In this document: one piece after another, positions 7,247-13,751 of the stretch | How positions within the stretch are numbered: position 1 is the stretch's first letter | Layout of the letters: every line of letters begins with the position of its first letter | Origin: JACDAN01 sp036380355 | GTDB taxonomy: Bacteria > Actinomycetota > Thermoleophilia > Gaiellales > Gaiellaceae | DNA: 34,038 bases | Assembly: GCA_036380355.1 (NCBI GenBank) | Contig: DASVEW010000028.1 | Coordinates: forward strand, 1-34,038 | Direction of reading: 5' to 3' | The notes under the pieces: model-generated | What the model was told of the DNA's origin: nothing | The model's input: the letters and a program-made list of their open reading frames with translations, nothing else | Databases searched by the model: none | Program-made: the position numbers and the translations under genes

Positions 7247-8005
7247 TTGACGTCCGCCGCCGCAGCCGTCAGCCGTCAGCTTCCGCGCGGATGGCTGGAT
7301 CTCTTCCGCCAGGTGCTGATCTGGTTCGGATTCATCTTCGCGTACCAGCTCGCGCGCGGGATCGCCGACCGTGACGACAGGGCCGCATTCGACAACGCAC
7401 GCGGGATCATCGACTTCGAGCGGCGGGCGACCGGCCTCTGGGAGCTCTCATTGCAGAGCTGGGCGCAGTCGTCGTACTCGGTCGCCGTGACGATGCAATG
7501 GACGTACTGGCTGTCGCAGTTCGCCGTCGTCGGGCTCGCGCTCCTCTGGGTGTACCTGCGGCGCCACGAGTCGTTTACCCGCTTCCGGAACGTCCTGATG
7601 CTCGCCAACGTGATCGGCCTCTTCGGCTACGTGCTGCTGCCGACGGCGCCGCCGCGGATGTTGCCGGAGTTCGGCTTCGTCGACACGCTGGCCGCTCTCG
7701 GGGCTCCGAACCACGGCTCGAGCTTCATCCAGCTCGCCTCGAACCCCTACGCCGCCATGCCGAGCCTCCACTCCGCGGACGCGCTGATCGTCGGGATCGC
7801 GCTGGCGGTCTTCGTGCGGTCGTGGATCATGAAGGCGATCTGGCTCGCCTGGCCGGTCTGGGTCTGGATCTCCGTCATGGCGACCGGCAACCACTTCTGG
7901 CTCGACATCGCCGCCGGCGTCCTCGTCGCCGGCGTCGCGGCGCCGATCGTGTACCGGCAGGAAGTCCGCCGCTTCCTCGCCCGCCGCGATCCCGCGCTGA
8001 CGTAG
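7247..8005 (+). CDS. PAP2-family membrane phosphatase, Aur1/inositol-phosphorylceramide-synthase-like
   Basis: A 252-residue integral membrane protein with about six hydrophobic segments. It has the PAP2_3 (Aur1-like) pattern: GYVLLPTAPPRMLPEF, then the C2 motif MPSLHSADALIVG with its catalytic histidine, then the C3 motif ATGNHFWLDIAAG with histidine and aspartate. These residues form the phosphohistidine active site of lipid phosphatases and phosphotransferases. In eukaryotes Aur1 transfers inositol phosphate from phosphatidylinositol to ceramide. Next to a phosphatidyltransferase and inositol-phosphate synthase, a role on an inositol phospholipid is a reasonable inference but unproven. TTG at 7247 is chosen for the -10 spacing. 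Its TAG overlaps the GTG of the next gene by one base. Confidence 0.88.
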   Translation: MTSAAAAVSRQLPRGWLDLFRQVLIWFGFIFAYQLARGIADRDDRAAFDNARGIIDFERRATGLWELSLQSWAQSSYSVAVTMQWTYWLSQFAVVGLALLWVYLRRHESFTRFRNVLMLANVIGLFGYVLLPTAPPRMLPEFGFVDTLAALGAPNHGSSFIQLASNPYAAMPSLHSADALIVGIALAVFVRSWIMKAIWLAWPVWVWISVMATGNHFWLDIAAGVLVAGVAAPIVYRQEVRRFLARRDPALT

Positions 8006-8700
8006 TGAGCCGCGACTCCGCAAAGCAGGTCGGCCGCGCCGGCGAACCCGGCACGGCCTCTTCACGGCGCCGGCAAGTCGGCGCCGTTGTGCGCGTGAAG
8101 GAGGGCTACACCGCGGGCGTTCGCCGTCTGGCCTCGCGCTCGATGCGCGGGCTCGCCCGGACTCGCATCACCCCCGACGCGCTCACTGCGCTCGGACTCA
8201 CGATGTGCACGGCGGCGGCGGTCGCCGTCTACTTCGAGTACCGGAACGAGCTGCTCTGGTTCTGGACCGGCGCGATCCTCTTCTGGGCCGGCTCGCTCCT
8301 GGACGTCCTCGACGGGGCGCTGGCGCGGCAGAGCGGCCGCGGCACTCCCTTCGGCGCGTTCCTCGACTCGACCACCGACCGCATCGGCGAGGCGGTCATG
8401 CTCGGAGCGATCGCGCTCGTGTTCGCGCGGGACGGGAACGAGGTGGCGCTGGCCGCCGCCTTCGCCGCGCTGACCGGCTCGTTTCTCGTCAGCTACACGC
8501 GTGCCCGCGCCGAGGCGCTCGGGCTCAAGGGCGACGTCGGGATCGGCAGTCGCGCCGAGCGGGTGGTCGTGATCGTCTCCGGCCTCTTCCTCGCGCCGTG
8601 GGGGCTGCTCCCGTGGGCGGTGTACCTGCTGAACGTGACCGCCTGGCTGACCGTCGTCCAGCGGGTCCTCCACGTCCGCAGGCAGCTGAAGCGGTCCTGA
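8005..8700 (+). CDS. CDP-alcohol phosphatidyltransferase, probable phosphatidylinositol-phosphate synthase
   Basis: Membrane enzyme with the full CDP-alcohol phosphotransferase signature DxxDGxxAR-x8-GxxxDxxxD. It is seen as DVLDGALARQSGRG, then TPFGAFLDSTTD. These residues bind the metals and CDP-diacylglycerol. The spacing and the short N-terminal helix before ITPDALTALG resemble actinobacterial PgsA1, which joins CDP-diacylglycerol to inositol 3-phosphate. The neighbouring inositol-phosphate synthase supports that substrate. The start is uncertain. GTG 8005 overlaps the PAP2 stop (TAGTG) and gives 231 residues. GTG 8089 or 8095 begins nearer the conserved region and gives about 201 residues. 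Five or six membrane segments follow. The stop at 8700 lies two bases before the putative -10 of the next gene. Confidence 0.88.
   Translation: MSRDSAKQVGRAGEPGTASSRRRQVGAVVRVKEGYTAGVRRLASRSMRGLARTRITPDALTALGLTMCTAAAVAVYFEYRNELLWFWTGAILFWAGSLLDVLDGALARQSGRGTPFGAFLDSTTDRIGEAVMLGAIALVFARDGNEVALAAAFAALTGSFLVSYTRARAEALGLKGDVGIGSRAERVVVIVSGLFLAPWGLLPWAVYLLNVTAWLTVVQRVLHVRRQLKRS
8064..8087 (+). promoter_or_regulatory. GC-rich hairpin just before the internal start of the phosphatidyltransferase
   Basis: A perfect 9-bp stem (ACGGCGCCG / CGGCGCCGT) with a six-base loop ends two bases before the in-frame GTG 8089 and eight before GTG 8095. If translation begins there, the hairpin sits where a ribosome would load. 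If the gene starts at 8005, it is merely within the coding sequence. Confidence 0.45.
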
Positions 8701-8702
8701 GG

Positions 8703-8708
8703 TACCCT
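8703..8708 (+). promoter_or_regulatory. Leaderless -10 element of the RHH-Ino1 gene
   Basis: TACCCT is followed by eight bases and TTG at 8717. The palindrome at 8707-8730 begins within this hexamer. Confidence 0.5.
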
Positions 8709-8730
8709 GCTAGCACTTGAGTGCTAGCAG
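8707..8730. promoter_or_regulatory. 24-bp palindrome on the start codon of RHH-Ino1 (candidate autorepressor operator)
   Basis: Two perfect 11-base arms, CTGCTAGCACT and AGTGCTAGCAG, are separated by TG. Each arm contains TGCTAGCA, which is itself an 8-bp palindrome (8708-8715 and 8722-8729, 14 bases centre to centre). The element overlaps the predicted -10 hexamer, the expected transcription start and the TTG start codon. A protein bound here would block transcription. The gene it covers begins with two ribbon-helix-helix DNA-binding domains. Confidence 0.75.
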
Positions 8731-10177
8731 GAAGGACGTCCTCGTTCGGATGCCGGGCGAGCTGAAGCGGCGACTGGCCGCCGAGGTGGCCGACCGCGGC
8801 AGCAACCTCAACGACATCGCGGTCGGGATCCTGGCCGCGCGCTTCGCTGTGCCCTTCCAGCCGAGCGGACGGAAGGGCGCGCCGCCGAAGGGCGAGGGCG
8901 ACGTCCTCCTCCGCATGCCGGCAGCGCTCAAGGACCGGCTTCAGCAGCGCGCCGCCGACCGCGGCGCGAACACGAACGAGCTCATCAACGAGATCCTGGG
9001 CGAGGGCCTCCTCGGACCAGGAGAGGGGAGCACCCGACCAATGCCAGCAACGAACGGAAAGGCGCCGCGCAGCGAGGACAAGGTCCGCGTCGCGATCATC
9101 GGCGTGGGCAACTGCGCGAACTCATTGCTCCAGGGCGTCGAGTACTACAAGGACGCGCCGGCCGACGAGTTCGTCCCCGGCCTGATGCACGTCGACCTCG
9201 GCGGCTACCACGTCCGGGACATCGAGTTCACGGCCGCGTTCGACGTCACGACCGACAAGGTCGGAAAGGACCTCGCGGACGCCATCTGGGCGCACCCGAA
9301 CGACACGTACAAGTTCGCCGACGTCCCGAAGACCGGAATCACCGTCTCGCGCGGGATGACGCACGACGGGCTCGGGAAGTACATCTCCGAGGTCGTCGAG
9401 AAGGCGCCCGGCGACACGGACGACGTCGTCCGGATCCTCCAGGAGACCGGCACCGACGTGGTCGTCAACTTCCTCCCCGTCGGCTCCGAAGAGGCGGCGA
9501 AGTGGTACACGGAGCAGATCCTCAACGCGGGCTGCGCGATGGTGAACTGCATGCCGGTCTTCATCGCGAAGGGCGGCTACTTCCGCAAGCGCTTCGAGGA
9601 TCGCGGCCTGCCGATCATCGGCGACGACATCAAGTCGCAGGTGGGCGCGACGATCACCCATCGCGCGCTCACGCAGATCTTCCGCGACCGCGGCGTCAAG
9701 CTCGACCGGACGATGCAGCTGAACGTCGGCGGCAACTCGGACTTCCTCAACATGCTCGAGCGAGAGCGGCTCGAGTCGAAGAAGATCTCGAAGACGAACG
9801 CCGTCACCTCGGTGCTCGACTACGACCTGGGCGAGCAGAACGTCCACGTTGGCCCGTCCGACTACGTGCCGTGGCTGACCGACCGGAAGTGGGCCTACAT
9901 CAGGATGGAGGGCTCGAGCTTCGGGAACGTCCCGCTCAACGTCGAGCTCAAGCTGGAGGTCTGGGACTCGCCGAACTCCGCAGGCATCGTCATCGACGCC
10001 GTCCGGCTCGCGAAGCTCGCCCTCAACAATGGCATCGGGGGCGCTCTCGAGGCGCCCAGCGCCTTCCTCATGAAGTCGCCGCCGAAGCAGATCGACGACG
10101 ACGACGCGTACGACGGCGTCGAGGCGTTCATCAAGCAGCACGCGCGCAAGCAGGCGCGCGACAGGGCCACGGCCTAG
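8717..10177 (+). CDS. ino1: Tandem ribbon-helix-helix domains fused to inositol-3-phosphate synthase
   Basis: A 486-residue fusion. Residues 7-44 (DVLVRMPGELKRRLAAEVA...) and 61-98 (DVLLRMPAALKDRLQQRAA...) are two ribbon-helix-helix DNA-binding units of the Arc/MetJ class. From about residue 119 the chain is an actinobacterial-type myo-inositol-1(3)-phosphate synthase. That part has the NAD-binding VRVAIIGVGNCANSLLQG, then CMPVFIAKGG, then GDDIKSQVGATITHR and the lysine-rich LKLEVWDSPNSAG. The enzyme isomerises glucose 6-phosphate to inositol 3-phosphate. TTG at 8717 is the only in-frame start that keeps the first beta strand. An in-frame ATG at 9041 (residue 109), preceded at ten bases by GGAGAGGGGAG (9020-9030), could also make a 378-residue stand-alone synthase. 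The upstream palindrome suggests autoregulation. Confidence 0.93.
   Translation: MSASRKDVLVRMPGELKRRLAAEVADRGSNLNDIAVGILAARFAVPFQPSGRKGAPPKGEGDVLLRMPAALKDRLQQRAADRGANTNELINEILGEGLLGPGEGSTRPMPATNGKAPRSEDKVRVAIIGVGNCANSLLQGVEYYKDAPADEFVPGLMHVDLGGYHVRDIEFTAAFDVTTDKVGKDLADAIWAHPNDTYKFADVPKTGITVSRGMTHDGLGKYISEVVEKAPGDTDDVVRILQETGTDVVVNFLPVGSEEAAKWYTEQILNAGCAMVNCMPVFIAKGGYFRKRFEDRGLPIIGDDIKSQVGATITHRALTQIFRDRGVKLDRTMQLNVGGNSDFLNMLERERLESKKISKTNAVTSVLDYDLGEQNVHVGPSDYVPWLTDRKWAYIRMEGSSFGNVPLNVELKLEVWDSPNSAGIVIDAVRLAKLALNNGIGGALEAPSAFLMKSPPKQIDDDDAYDGVEAFIKQHARKQARDRATA
9020..9043 (+). promoter_or_regulatory. Internal ribosome binding site and ATG within the ino1 fusion
   Basis: GGAGAGGGGAG (9020-9030) lies ten bases before the in-frame ATG at 9041, exactly at the linker between the DNA-binding domains and the synthase. 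It may permit a second, enzyme-only product. Confidence 0.5.
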
Positions 10178-10188
10178 TCGGCGAACGG

Positions 10189-10216
10189 CGAGGGGGCCGG
10201 CATGCCGGCCCCCTCG
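10189..10216 (+). terminator. Transcription terminator hairpin after ino1
   Basis: A perfect 28-bp palindrome, with arms CGAGGGGGCCGGCA and its complement, lies 12 bases after the ino1 stop. There is no T tract, as is common for terminators in high-GC actinobacteria. Confidence 0.75.
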
Positions 10217-10389
10217 CTCCGGGCCTGGGAGGCCGACGCGTCAGGGGTGCTCTCCTCCTCCTCCCTAGTTCGTGACGCGTCCGTTGGCGAAAAGCGAACG
10301 CGGCAATTTCACCGCGAGACGCGGATTTGTCAAGCGATTTTCAACTGGAAATTGACTGACGAATCAGGTTTGTGAATTGCAAGTCCTGT

Positions 10390-10405
10390 GATTGACCTGT
10401 CAATC
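10390..10405. promoter_or_regulatory. Inverted repeat upstream of the glycosyltransferase-PHP gene
   Basis: GATTGAC-CT-GTCAATC is a perfect 7-bp inverted repeat. It lies just upstream of the proposed -10 (TAGACT, 10422-10427). A related, imperfect half-site, ATTGACTGAC, occurs about 40 bases upstream. The surrounding 10300-10410 stretch is unusually AT-rich for this genome, as expected of a regulated promoter. Confidence 0.45.
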
Positions 10406-10421
10406 GGCATAGTCCGACGGC

Positions 10422-10427
10422 TAGACT
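10422..10427 (+). promoter_or_regulatory. Leaderless -10 element of the glycosyltransferase-PHP gene
   Basis: TAGACT is followed by eight bases and GTG at 10436. Confidence 0.45.
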
Positions 10428-10435
10428 CGGTGCCC

Positions 10436-12178
10436 GTGGGTCTCCGGATCTGCCTCGTCACTCCGTTCTCCTGGTCGCAGCCCCACGACGTCAATGAGCA
10501 CGTCGCGGGCGCGGCCGCGGAGCTCCGCCGTCTCGGTCATGAGGTCACTGTCCTCGCTCCGTCCGGCCGGGCATCGGATCTCATCGCCGGCCGGCGGGCG
10601 CTCGACGACGGGGCGAGCGGCGACGTGATCGCGGTGGGCCCGGCCGTCCCGATCTCGCGCCGGAGCCGGATCGGCCTTCCCGTCGGCGTCCGGGCGAACC
10701 TGGCGCTCGCGCTCTCGCGCGGTGGATACGACGTCGTCCACGGATTCGAGCCCGGCCTGCCGAGCCTCTCGTACGTGGCGCTCCGGGACAACCGCGCGCT
10801 GTCGGTCGCGAGCTTCTTCTCGCCCGAGCGGCTGAGCTACCCGCCGGGAAAGACGCAGCGCGACCGCCTGCTCGCGCGAATCGACGTGCTGCTCGCCGCC
10901 TCGCGCGAGACGGCGGCGGCCGCCGCCCTCCGATTCCCGGGCGACTACCGCCTGATGCCGCTCGGGATCGACACGGAGCTCTTCCACCCGGTCGAGAAGC
11001 GCGACGTGATCGTTTGCGAGTGGCGACCGGGCGAGCGTCTCCTGACGAAGGCGCTCTTCTCGATCATGAAGGAGCTTCCCGGCTGGGAGCTCACGCTGCT
11101 CAGGACGAAGGGCCTCTCGGGCCGTCCCTCGGTTCCCGCGGGCGTGCGCGGCCGCGTCCACGTCCGGACCGCGCGCTCGGGAGAGGCCCGCGCACCGATC
11201 CTGAACGAGGCGCCGATCTTCGTCCCTGCCCTCGATGGCCTGAGGAGGGTCACGCTGGAGGCGAAGGCCGCCGGTGCCGCTGTCGCATGGCCGCCCGGCG
11301 TCGTCGACCAGCCCGCGCTCGCTGCGGCGGCAGTCGCCAGGCTCGCCGAGAGCCCCGAACTGCGCGGCGAGGTCGCTGCCAAGGGGCGGCGGAGCGCCGA
11401 GGAGGAGAGCTTCGCCGAGCTCGGCCGGACGCTCGACGAGCTGTACCGCTCGCTCGCGGAGCGTCGCCGCAGCTCTAGGCCGTCCGACCCGCTCGCCGAC
11501 CGCGACTGGATCACGTGCGACCTCCACATGCACACGTCGTGGTCGCACGACTGCCTGGTCGAGCCGGAGGAGCTCGTCGAGCACGCGCTCGCCGAGGGCC
11601 TCGGCGCCGTCGCCGTCACCGACCACAACGCGTTCGGCGGCGCCCAGGCGGCGGTGGAGGCTGCGCGCGGCACCGGCCTCTTCGTGATTCCCGGCGAGGA
11701 GATCAAGACCGGAGGCCAGGGGGAGGTGATCGGCCTCTTCCTCGAACGGGAGATTCCGCGCGGCATGTCCTTCGCGGACACGATCGCGGCGATCAAGGAG
11801 CAGGGCGGCGTCGTCTACCTCCCCCACCCCTTCGACCGCATGCACTCGATCCCGGACGCGAAGACGATCCACCGGCACCTATCCGACATCGACGTGTTCG
11901 AGGTCTACAACGCCCGCCTCCTCTTCGAGGTCTACAACGACGAGGCGCTGCGCTTCGCCCGGAAGTACAACCTGACCATGGGTGCCGGGTCCGACGCCCA
12001 CGTCCTCCAGGGCATCGGAACGGGCGGCCTCCGGATGCGCGCCTTCCGCGACAAGGAGGAGTTCCTCGAGAGCCTCCGGACCGCCGAGGTGCTGCGCCGC
12101 CCGCGCTCGCTCGCCTACCTCCAGGCCCTCAAGTGGACCGCCCAGGTCAAGGAAAGGGTGTTGGAGGGCAGAACCTGA
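10436..12178 (+). CDS. PimA-like GT-B glycosyltransferase fused to a PHP phosphoesterase domain
   Basis: A 580-residue two-domain protein. The N-terminal ~340 residues are a GT4-type glycosyltransferase. Its opening LRICLVTPFSWSQPHDVNEHV and RRLGHEVTVLAPSG resemble PimA, the phosphatidylinositol mannosyltransferase, although the PGG loop reads PHD. The usual E-x7-E nucleotide-sugar motif appears as D-x7-E (DGLRRVTLEAKAAG), so catalysis may be altered. From about residue 360 comes a PHP metal phosphoesterase with all core motifs: DLHMHTSWSHD, VTDHNAFG, PGEEIKT, LPHPFDRMHS and GAGSDAH. PHP enzymes hydrolyse phosphate esters with a cluster of metal ions. GTG 10436 is preferred because the fold begins there; GTG 10388 would add 16 residues. 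The position next to inositol-lipid genes suggests a role in inositol glycolipid synthesis (inference). Confidence 0.85.
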   Translation: MGLRICLVTPFSWSQPHDVNEHVAGAAAELRRLGHEVTVLAPSGRASDLIAGRRALDDGASGDVIAVGPAVPISRRSRIGLPVGVRANLALALSRGGYDVVHGFEPGLPSLSYVALRDNRALSVASFFSPERLSYPPGKTQRDRLLARIDVLLAASRETAAAAALRFPGDYRLMPLGIDTELFHPVEKRDVIVCEWRPGERLLTKALFSIMKELPGWELTLLRTKGLSGRPSVPAGVRGRVHVRTARSGEARAPILNEAPIFVPALDGLRRVTLEAKAAGAAVAWPPGVVDQPALAAAAVARLAESPELRGEVAAKGRRSAEEESFAELGRTLDELYRSLAERRRSSRPSDPLADRDWITCDLHMHTSWSHDCLVEPEELVEHALAEGLGAVAVTDHNAFGGAQAAVEAARGTGLFVIPGEEIKTGGQGEVIGLFLEREIPRGMSFADTIAAIKEQGGVVYLPHPFDRMHSIPDAKTIHRHLSDIDVFEVYNARLLFEVYNDEALRFARKYNLTMGAGSDAHVLQGIGTGGLRMRAFRDKEEFLESLRTAEVLRRPRSLAYLQALKWTAQVKERVLEGRT

Positions 12179-12181
12179 TTG

Positions 12182-12769
12182 ATGCCGACCGTGCCTGCCA
12201 CCGACGAGATCCACGAGCGCTACCTCCAGAAGGCGATCACCGAGACGAACGAGCTCGGCGACGAGATCCGGCGGGCCGGCGAGGGCCGCGTCCCGGCCAT
12301 CGGCTCCGGCCATCCGCTGGCCGACATCTTCCTGTTGAAGTTCCGCCCGCAGCACTCGGAGATCCAGGAAGGCGTCGCCTTTTACGGCCGGGCCGGACAG
12401 GCGCTCGTGAAGTCGCTCCAGCGGCTCCACATCGACCCGCTCGCCGTCTACGGCACCAACTGCTTCAAGTTCGACGGCGGCGACGAGGAGCAGGCTGCCG
12501 AGTGGCTGCTCCGCGAGCTGCACATCGTCCAGCCGAAGCTCGTGATCGTCATGGGCGAGGACGCGCTCGCCTTCCTGAACGAGCTCGGGTTCCCGCTCTC
12601 GTCCGAGCTGGAGGCGAGGCCTGGCGCGCTGCAGCAGTGGACGCCGACGGTCGAGGCTCTCTACGTCCCCGACATCGACGCCTCGCTCGACGAGCAGGCG
12701 GCCAAGACACGCTTCTGGCGAGCGCTGAAGACGCTCGGCCCCTGGTGGGCAGAGCTGCCTCCCTACTGA
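12182..12769 (+). CDS. Uracil-DNA-glycosylase superfamily-like protein lacking catalytic motifs
   Basis: The 195-residue protein has the layout of family 4/5 uracil-DNA glycosylases. VAFYGRAGQALVKSLQRL matches the GRPFVGRAG-x-LL stretch, then VYGTNCFKF matches the V-Y-x-TN-x-VK strand, then QPKLVIVMGEDALAFL. The usual first motif GEAPG reads LLKFRPQ, the C-terminal HPS motif is replaced by a YVPDID segment, and the iron-sulphur cysteines are absent. It is therefore unlikely to cut uracil from DNA in the normal way and may have a repurposed fold. The ATG at 12182 follows GGAGG at 12162-12166 and lies three bases after the preceding stop, so it is in the same operon. It overlaps the next gene by 25 bases. 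Confidence 0.75.
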   Translation: MPTVPATDEIHERYLQKAITETNELGDEIRRAGEGRVPAIGSGHPLADIFLLKFRPQHSEIQEGVAFYGRAGQALVKSLQRLHIDPLAVYGTNCFKFDGGDEEQAAEWLLRELHIVQPKLVIVMGEDALAFLNELGFPLSSELEARPGALQQWTPTVEALYVPDIDASLDEQAAKTRFWRALKTLGPWWAELPPY

Positions 12770-13512
12770 GCCGCGCGCTCGCAAGCCCGCGGCTCGCGGC
12801 CTTCGCGGTCCTCGCCGCCGCGCTCGGCGCGTACTACGCGGCGCATCAGCACGTCGTGGACCTCTCCAAGTGGTGGGACATCGCGTTCCTCGCGCTCTGC
12901 CTGATTCCGGCGATCTTCGCCCTCGTCTACCTCGCGCTGCCGTTCCGCGAGGCGAACGGGTTGCTGCTCCTCGCGCTCGCGCTGCTCGTCCTGGTCGTCC
13001 TCCTCGAGCTCGCCGACCTGGACTCGCTCTCGAGCTTCGCGAAGCTCGCGCTGATGACGGCGGTCGGCTTCTGGTTCCTCGACTACTTCGAGAGCGTCCT
13101 CTGGGTCGCGCTCGTGGCGCTGCTCATCCCGTGGATCGACGCGTACTCGGTGTGGCGCGGACCGACCGGCCACATCGTCGAGGAGGAGCCCGGGCTCTTC
13201 GACCGTGTGGCCTTCGAGTTCCCGCACCCGGGGGAGCCGAGCGCCGCGTTGCTCGGGCCGCCCGATCTCCTCTTCTTCGCGCTCTTCCTGGCCGCGGCGG
13301 CCCGCTGGGGCCTGCGCGTCGGCTGGACGTTCGTCGCGATGACGGTGTCCCTCGGGATCACGATGGTGATCGCCGTCGTGTGGGAGTCGGCCGGGTTGCC
13401 GGCGCTGCCCGGGCTCGCCTTCGGCTTCCTGATCCCGAACGCCGACCTGCTCTGGCGGGAGTTCAAGAAGTGGCGGCGGGAGCGGAGCGAGCCGGCGGAG
13501 TCGTCTGCTTGA
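12745..13512 (+). CDS. Presenilin-like (A22-type) polytopic membrane protein
   Basis: The 255-residue protein has eight or nine hydrophobic segments. Three features match intramembrane aspartyl proteases of the presenilin/signal-peptide-peptidase class. One is an aspartate in a late helix followed by a conserved-looking loop (IPWIDAYSVWRGPTGHIVEE, Asp132). Another is a second aspartate at the start of the next helix (LLGPPDLLFF, Asp174). The third is a C-terminal LPALPGLAFGFL segment (PAL at 219-221). The usual GxGD reads GPPD here, so activity is uncertain. Such enzymes cut substrates inside the membrane. The GTG start at 12745 lies inside the end of the preceding gene, and the TGA shares bases with the next ATG, so this is the middle of a tightly packed operon. 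A non-proteolytic membrane protein remains possible. Confidence 0.7.
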   Translation: MGRAASLLSRALASPRLAAFAVLAAALGAYYAAHQHVVDLSKWWDIAFLALCLIPAIFALVYLALPFREANGLLLLALALLVLVVLLELADLDSLSSFAKLALMTAVGFWFLDYFESVLWVALVALLIPWIDAYSVWRGPTGHIVEEEPGLFDRVAFEFPHPGEPSAALLGPPDLLFFALFLAAAARWGLRVGWTFVAMTVSLGITMVIAVVWESAGLPALPGLAFGFLIPNADLLWREFKKWRRERSEPAESSA

Positions 13513-13751
13513 TGGCGCAGGCGGCGCAGATCGTCGGCGCGCTCCTGATCCTCGCCGCCTTCGTGCTGGCGCAGTTCCGCGTCCTCGACCCGCACTCGTA
13601 CTGGTACCTCTGGCTCAACCTCGTCGGCGCTGGGGCGCTGACCGTGCTGGCGTGGCACGAGCGCCAGTGGGGCTTCTTCATCCTCGAGGCCGTCTGGACG
13701 CTCGTGACGGCGTGGTCGCTCTACGGCCGCCTGCGCCCGGCTAGCGGCTGA
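13512..13751 (+). CDS. Small membrane protein, CBU_0592-like
   Basis: Seventy-nine residues with three hydrophobic helices. It begins AQIVGALLILAAFVLAQF, continues with SYWYLWLNLVGAGALTVLA, then QWGFFILEAVWTLVTAWSLY. The order and the mid-protein NLVGAG...AW pattern match the CBU_0592-like family of small membrane proteins with no known function. The ATG overlaps the preceding TGA (TGATG), indicating coupled translation with the presenilin-like gene. The end overlaps the convergent hydrolase gene by 11 bases. Confidence 0.8.
   Translation: MAQAAQIVGALLILAAFVLAQFRVLDPHSYWYLWLNLVGAGALTVLAWHERQWGFFILEAVWTLVTAWSLYGRLRPASG

Noticed and set aside
8707..8730. Similarity of the ino1 palindrome to the CIRCE heat-shock operator
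   Set aside because: The arms share GCACT/AGTGC with CIRCE, but the spacer is two bases instead of nine and the gene is not a chaperone.
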